Assembly (NCBI GenBank): GCA_003514455.1
Contig: DOQH01000044.1
Location: 15,176-22,329 of the forward strand
DNA from: Candidatus Magasanikiibacteriota bacterium
GTDB lineage: Bacteria > Patescibacteriota > Patescibacteriia > Magasanikbacterales > UBA10003
DNA: 7,154 bases
Direction: 5' to 3'
Under the pieces are notes generated by a model. It worked only from the letters and a program-made list of their open reading frames with translations, had not been told where the DNA came from and made no database searches. Shown piece by piece: positions 3,791-7,154 of this stretch (positions within the stretch are counted from its first letter, which is position 1; the number at the start of each line of letters is the position of its first letter). A program made the position numbers and the translations under genes.

Positions 3791-4822
3791 ATGGACAAAA
3801 CAACCATCAGAGTGAGTACTTCCACTTTAATTAAAATTGCGGCGGTGTTCCTATTATTTTATTTTGCTTATTTGGTTTTTGATTTATTGGTTTTGCTTTT
3901 TATTGCCATTATTTTGGCTTCTTTAATTGATCCATTGGCTGATTGGTTTGCCAAAAAAAGAATGTGGCGAGGCGCGGCTGTGTTTTTAATATATATTTTG
4001 GTTTTTGGAGTATTGGCTTTGGTTTTAGTTTTACTTGTGCCGATTATTATCAGCCAAGTGACACAATTGAGTGTGAATTTCAGCGGGTATTGGGAAAAAA
4101 TTATGACCGGCTTTTCCGCCATCAAAACTTTATCCGTCCGTTTCGGTTTGTGGGAAAATTTGCAAACTACATTGCCTGCCACTTTGCAGGGTAGCGTGAT
4201 GACAGCTCAAAAATTGATCAGTTCAATTTTTGGAGTGTTTGATTGGATTTTTTCTTTTGTCTTGGTTTTGGTTATGGCTTTTTACATGGTGGTGGAAGAA
4301 GATGGATTTAAAAAAGCCATTCGTTCGATTGCTCCGTCTGAATATCAAAATTATATTGGCCAGTTGTGGGCGCGGATAAAAGAAAAATTGGGTGATTGGT
4401 TACGTGGCACTCTGACGCTTGGTTTGATTATAGGCGCCATGGCCTACGCCGGATTGCTGATTCTCGGCGTGCAATATGCGTTGCTTTTGGCGGTCATGGC
4501 CGGAATTTTTGAAATGATTCCTTATGCTGGCCCGATTTTTTCCGGATTGGTCGCCGTGCTTTTGGCTTTTTTGCAAACAGGGGATTGGCCATTGCCGGTT
4601 TTTACAGCTATTCTTTTTATTGTCATTCAGCAGTTGGAAAATAATTTGCTCGTGCCTAAAATCATGAAAAAAGCGGTTGGATTAAATCCTATTGTCAGCA
4701 TTCTTTCACTTTTAATTGGTTTTCGTTTGCTTGGAGTAGTTGGGGCGTTGCTTTCAATTCCGGTGGCAACTGTTTTGAGCATTGTTTTGACTGATTTGGT
4801 GGATTCGCGCGAGAAAAAATAA
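3791..4822 (+). CDS. AI-2E family transporter (PerM/TqsA-like membrane protein)
   Basis: A 343-aa polytopic inner-membrane protein of the AI-2E (UPF0118) family. Some members export autoinducer-2 or exchange Na+ and H+, but most, especially in streamlined genomes, have no known substrate, so the name should not be taken as proof of AI-2 transport. There are two hydrophobic segments in residues 13-50 and one or two in 60-86. A soluble, partly amphipathic region covers about 88-145. A segment follows at 148-168, and then a C-terminal group from 207 to 335. Family motifs are PYAGP (244-248), NNLLVPKIM (284-292), the GLNP turn (297-300), and the final GFRLLGVVGALLSIPVA region. The length is normal. 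It is the first gene of a four-gene unit behind a perfect promoter, and the next gene starts 6 nt after its stop. No SD precedes the ATG. Confidence 0.9.
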   Translation: MDKTTIRVSTSTLIKIAAVFLLFYFAYLVFDLLVLLFIAIILASLIDPLADWFAKKRMWRGAAVFLIYILVFGVLALVLVLLVPIIISQVTQLSVNFSGYWEKIMTGFSAIKTLSVRFGLWENLQTTLPATLQGSVMTAQKLISSIFGVFDWIFSFVLVLVMAFYMVVEEDGFKKAIRSIAPSEYQNYIGQLWARIKEKLGDWLRGTLTLGLIIGAMAYAGLLILGVQYALLLAVMAGIFEMIPYAGPIFSGLVAVLLAFLQTGDWPLPVFTAILFIVIQQLENNLLVPKIMKKAVGLNPIVSILSLLIGFRLLGVVGALLSIPVATVLSIVLTDLVDSREKK

Positions 4823-4828
4823 CTATAT

Positions 4829-5269
4829 ATGATTCATCCAAAGTTAGATCGTATTACCTTTCTTTTTGTGTCTCTTTTGGTTTTGAGCACGGCCGCTATT
4901 ATTTTGGTGGCAAGTGATGGTTTTGATAAAATTTTGTCAAAAGCAGATCAATCGGAAAATGTTTCTTCTTTTTCAATAATTAATTTCAGTAATTCTTATC
5001 GCCGCGATATACAGAGGATTTTTAATTACTATCTTTTGGAAAGAAGCAAATTGGATTTTTCCAAAGATTCAGAAAATAGGCAATGGATTGATCTTTTATC
5101 AAAGACCCGTGAGGAATTATTATTATTGAAAACCACTTCCGAATGGCAAAACAAACATTTATTGCTGATTTTGGATATTGATAAAATGCGGGAGGATCTT
5201 ACGGCAGGCAATTGGGAAAAGGCACAGGCGGATGAGGCGGGATTGATCGCGCGGTTTAACAAAATTTAA
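4829..5269 (+). CDS. Unknown single-pass membrane protein, 146 aa
   Basis: I do not recognise this protein. One hydrophobic helix (about residues 9-28, FLFVSLLVLSTAAIILVA core) follows a short basic N-terminus, so it is probably a membrane anchor with the rest outside the cell. There is no lipobox Cys. A Ser/Asn-rich linker (41-56) leads to a helical, charged domain (57-146) with leucine-rich stretches (EELLLLKTTSEWQ; HLLLILDIDKMREDL). This looks like a short helical bundle that could bind a partner. There are no cysteines and no catalytic motif. It starts 6 nt after the transporter stop and ends 2 nt before the next gene, so it belongs to the same operon and may be an accessory to the membrane proteins on either side. 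No SD is present. Confidence 0.8.
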   Translation: MIHPKLDRITFLFVSLLVLSTAAIILVASDGFDKILSKADQSENVSSFSIINFSNSYRRDIQRIFNYYLLERSKLDFSKDSENRQWIDLLSKTREELLLLKTTSEWQNKHLLLILDIDKMREDLTAGNWEKAQADEAGLIARFNKI

Positions 5270-5271
5270 TT

Positions 5272-6036
5272 ATGTTTTGGTCGAGAATATTTTCTTTTTT
5301 AGCTGTTGTTTGGTTTTTGATTTTTGCAGAGCTGGCAAATTATTATCCGGCTTTTTTATTGGTTTTTGGTTTGATGGCGTGGATTTTGCCAACTGTGGTT
5401 TTGGCTTTTTGGCTTTATCGCGTGAAACAACAAAAATTGCCAATGCATTATTTGGGTTTGTCTTTTATTTTTTTCGCAGTAGGCCTGTCATTTTTTTTGC
5501 CATTGGTTGACAGGCCGTCTATGCGCCAAGCGTTAATTATTTTTTCCGGCTTTTTGTTATATTTTGATTTGTCTTCATTACCTTTGTTTGTCAAACATCA
5601 TAAAAATTACGCAGTTGGAAGTTTGGAACAGATTAATTTAGCCATGTTGAGTTGGTCAATTTTTCTTTTTTCATCTTTCTTTTTCGGCTGGGCGACTTTT
5701 TTGGCCAAAGTTTTTTGGCCGATTTTAATTGCAGTGGCAGGATTCTTTTTTCTGGCTTTTTGGGAAATGTTTTTTTTGCGCAAAATTGATTGGAAAAAAA
5801 GTTATCAGCACAGTTTGATTTTGAGTATTTTGGCAGTGGAGTTTTTTTGGTCAGTGGCCATTTGGCCGGTGGGCTTTGTAACTAAAGGATTGGTTTTTTC
5901 TTTAATAGTTTTGTATTTGGCATATTTGGGACAGGCGTGGATTCTTGGAACATACAATCGTCAGCGTTTTGTGTCGTGGAGTATTGTGACAGGAATTTTA
6001 ATTATTATTGTTTTAGGAATAGCTAGGTGGATTTAA
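5272..6036 (+). CDS. Unknown polytopic membrane protein, 254 aa
   Basis: I do not recognise this protein. It is very hydrophobic and rich in Phe and Trp, with about nine likely membrane segments: near residues 4-20, 26-49, 60-78, 86-104, 121-140, 147-169, 180-202, 206-226 and 234-252. Loops are short; the charged ones are YRVKQQKLPMHY (49-60), KHHKNYAVGSLEQ (108-120) and RKIDWKKSYQH (170-180). No transporter signature or catalytic residue pattern is clear. Codons are extremely T-rich (many TTT and TTG), as in its neighbours. It lies 2 nt after the 146-aa gene and 1 nt before the HtrA-like gene, and has no SD, so translation is probably coupled. A role with the HtrA-like protein in the envelope is an inference from position only. 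Confidence 0.8.
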   Translation: MFWSRIFSFLAVVWFLIFAELANYYPAFLLVFGLMAWILPTVVLAFWLYRVKQQKLPMHYLGLSFIFFAVGLSFFLPLVDRPSMRQALIIFSGFLLYFDLSSLPLFVKHHKNYAVGSLEQINLAMLSWSIFLFSSFFFGWATFLAKVFWPILIAVAGFFFLAFWEMFFLRKIDWKKSYQHSLILSILAVEFFWSVAIWPVGFVTKGLVFSLIVLYLAYLGQAWILGTYNRQRFVSWSIVTGILIIIVLGIARWI

Positions 6037-6037
6037 T

Positions 6038-7154
6038 ATGAATATTCTTAAGTCAGCAAAAAAAATAACCGCGGCCATCGCGCCGCATTTGCCAAAAGAA
6101 GTTCGTCAAAAAGGCATTGGCGTAATGTTTTGGCATCTGCCAGCCACCAAGGCATTTTTAATAACGGTTTTGTTTGGATTTTTTTCAGGAGCGGTTGGTG
6201 GAATGGTGATAAATTCTTCGCCGTTTGACGAATGGCTATGGGGGCCGAATAGTCCGATTAACAGTCGCAATCGCAGTGTGGAATCAGGAGCAGGCCGTGT
6301 TTTGCCGCGCGATGTGTTGGCTAAAAAGTCAGTAGGATCTTTAGTTACTTTTTATCGTCAATCAGCTATGGTTGGCAAAGAAAATGTGCCGCGGCCGGAA
6401 GACGCTATGGGAGTTGGATTTTTTGTTACATCTGATGGATGGCTTGCTACGGCGCGTTCAGCCATTGGAAAAATGAATAAAAATGAATTGGCGGCAATAT
6501 CGTTTGATAATCAAGTTTTGGAAATAGAAGCAATTGTTTTTGATCCGATTTCTGATATTGCTTTGGTCAAAGTCAAAGGAGGCAATTCCAATTCTTTGCC
6601 GTTTGTTTTAAATGATTATTATGACACAGGAGCCACGCTTTTTGTTCCTTCAGTCAACGCTGGAATGGAGCAGTCTGAGATTCTTTTGAACAATTATTTT
6701 CATGCCAAAGCCAAAAGTGATTATTACAAATCTTCCGAGCGGCTATATCGTTTTGGTTTGTTGAATAAGTCGTTTGAGAAAAAAATGTTTGGAACGCCAG
6801 TGGTTACATCCAAAGGCGAGATTGCCGGTGTTTTAATTGGTGAAAATGTTTTTGTTCGCGCGTCTTTAATTGATTCAGCTCTTAAAAGTGTGGTAAAATC
6901 AAAAGAGATTGAGCGAGTATATTTGGGCGCGCATTTTGTTGAGGCAGGCGCTTTGATTGGTTTGTCTAAAAAACAGGACTCGGGCGTTAAAATAACAAAT
7001 TTGGAAAAAAACAGTCCGCTTTTGCCTTTGGGACTGAAAATCGGGGATTTGCTTGTTTCAATCAATAATGAAAATATCACGCCATTGCGTTCTTTGCCGG
7101 ATATTTTGGCAGATTATCTACCGGGCACGCAGGTGGAAATAAAATACTCGCGCG
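6038..7154 (+). CDS. HtrA-like protein with PDZ domain, apparently catalytically dead (3' end outside the window)
   Basis: The first 372 codons of a membrane-anchored trypsin-fold protein of the HtrA/DegP type. A basic cytoplasmic start (1-36) precedes one membrane helix (about 37-58, KAFLITVLFGFFSGAVGG), then a linker. The protease-like domain (about 94-290) has GVGFFVTSDGWLATARSAIG (125-144), where HtrA proteins have GSGFIISPDGYILTNxHVV. The catalytic His position is Ser141. The catalytic Asp is kept in DPISDIALVKV (Asp173). The Ser loop GNSGGPLVN is replaced by KMFGTPVVT (249-257), with Phe251 at the Ser position. The PDZ domain follows (about 293 onward; GLKIGDLLVSINNENI). HtrA proteases degrade or refold misfolded envelope proteins; this one is likely a binding scaffold. 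It starts 1 nt after the previous stop, with a weak SD, AGGTGG (6025-6030). The alignment was done by eye. Confidence 0.85.
   Translation, partial: MNILKSAKKITAAIAPHLPKEVRQKGIGVMFWHLPATKAFLITVLFGFFSGAVGGMVINSSPFDEWLWGPNSPINSRNRSVESGAGRVLPRDVLAKKSVGSLVTFYRQSAMVGKENVPRPEDAMGVGFFVTSDGWLATARSAIGKMNKNELAAISFDNQVLEIEAIVFDPISDIALVKVKGGNSNSLPFVLNDYYDTGATLFVPSVNAGMEQSEILLNNYFHAKAKSDYYKSSERLYRFGLLNKSFEKKMFGTPVVTSKGEIAGVLIGENVFVRASLIDSALKSVVKSKEIERVYLGAHFVEAGALIGLSKKQDSGVKITNLEKNSPLLPLGLKIGDLLVSINNENITPLRSLPDILADYLPGTQVEIKYSR

Noticed and set aside
6724..7080. 118-codon minus-strand frame inside the HtrA-like gene
   Set aside because: It is antisense to a clear protease-fold and PDZ coding sequence and has no start signals.
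1..7154. CRISPR array, integrase or transposase genes, rRNA
   Set aside because: No regularly spaced direct repeats and no recombinase-like or rRNA sequence are visible anywhere in the window.

Overview
The window looks like chromosomal DNA of a Candidate Phyla Radiation (Patescibacteria, Parcubacteria-like) bacterium. This rests on AT-rich genes with T-rich membrane proteins, an IF3 that reads like those of that group, compact gene packing, almost no Shine-Dalgarno (SD) sequences, and a tRNA without encoded CCA. UGA works as a stop codon (ppsA, smpB, rpmI), so this is not a UGA-recoding lineage. No exact taxon can be given from the sequence alone.

Layout. (1) 1-588 is the C-terminal end of phosphoenolpyruvate synthase, followed by a terminator. 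(2) About 585-1176 is a GC-rich cassette with its own consensus promoter, two tiny unrecognised genes (59 and 83 codons, 1 nt apart), real SD sequences and a strong terminator. (3) 1190-1338 is a tRNA-Asp unit with promoter and terminator. (4) 1339-1475, on the minus strand, is a candidate small RNA: a long hairpin that displays a 16S-like anti-SD sequence in its apical loop, behind a good extended -10 promoter. (5) 1494-3547, on the minus strand, is a translation block in the order smpB, ssrA (tmRNA), infC, rpmI, rplT, terminator. tmRNA overlaps the end of smpB by 18 nt and ends 15 nt before infC. (6) 3554-3717 is a 164-bp element bounded by perfect 19-bp inverted repeats, just upstream of smpB. 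(7) 3733-7154 is a plus-strand operon with a consensus promoter: an AI-2E family transporter, a single-pass unknown protein, a nine-segment unknown membrane protein, and an HtrA-like protein cut by the window edge that seems to have lost its catalytic His and Ser.

How it fits together. The minus-strand block supplies ribosome rescue (SmpB with tmRNA), initiation (IF3) and two large-subunit proteins (L35, L20). The plus-strand operon looks like a cell-envelope module. The most unusual items are the anti-SD-loop small RNA, the GC-rich cassette whose genes are the only ones with strong SDs, the fused smpB-ssrA-infC arrangement, and the HtrA-like pseudoprotease.
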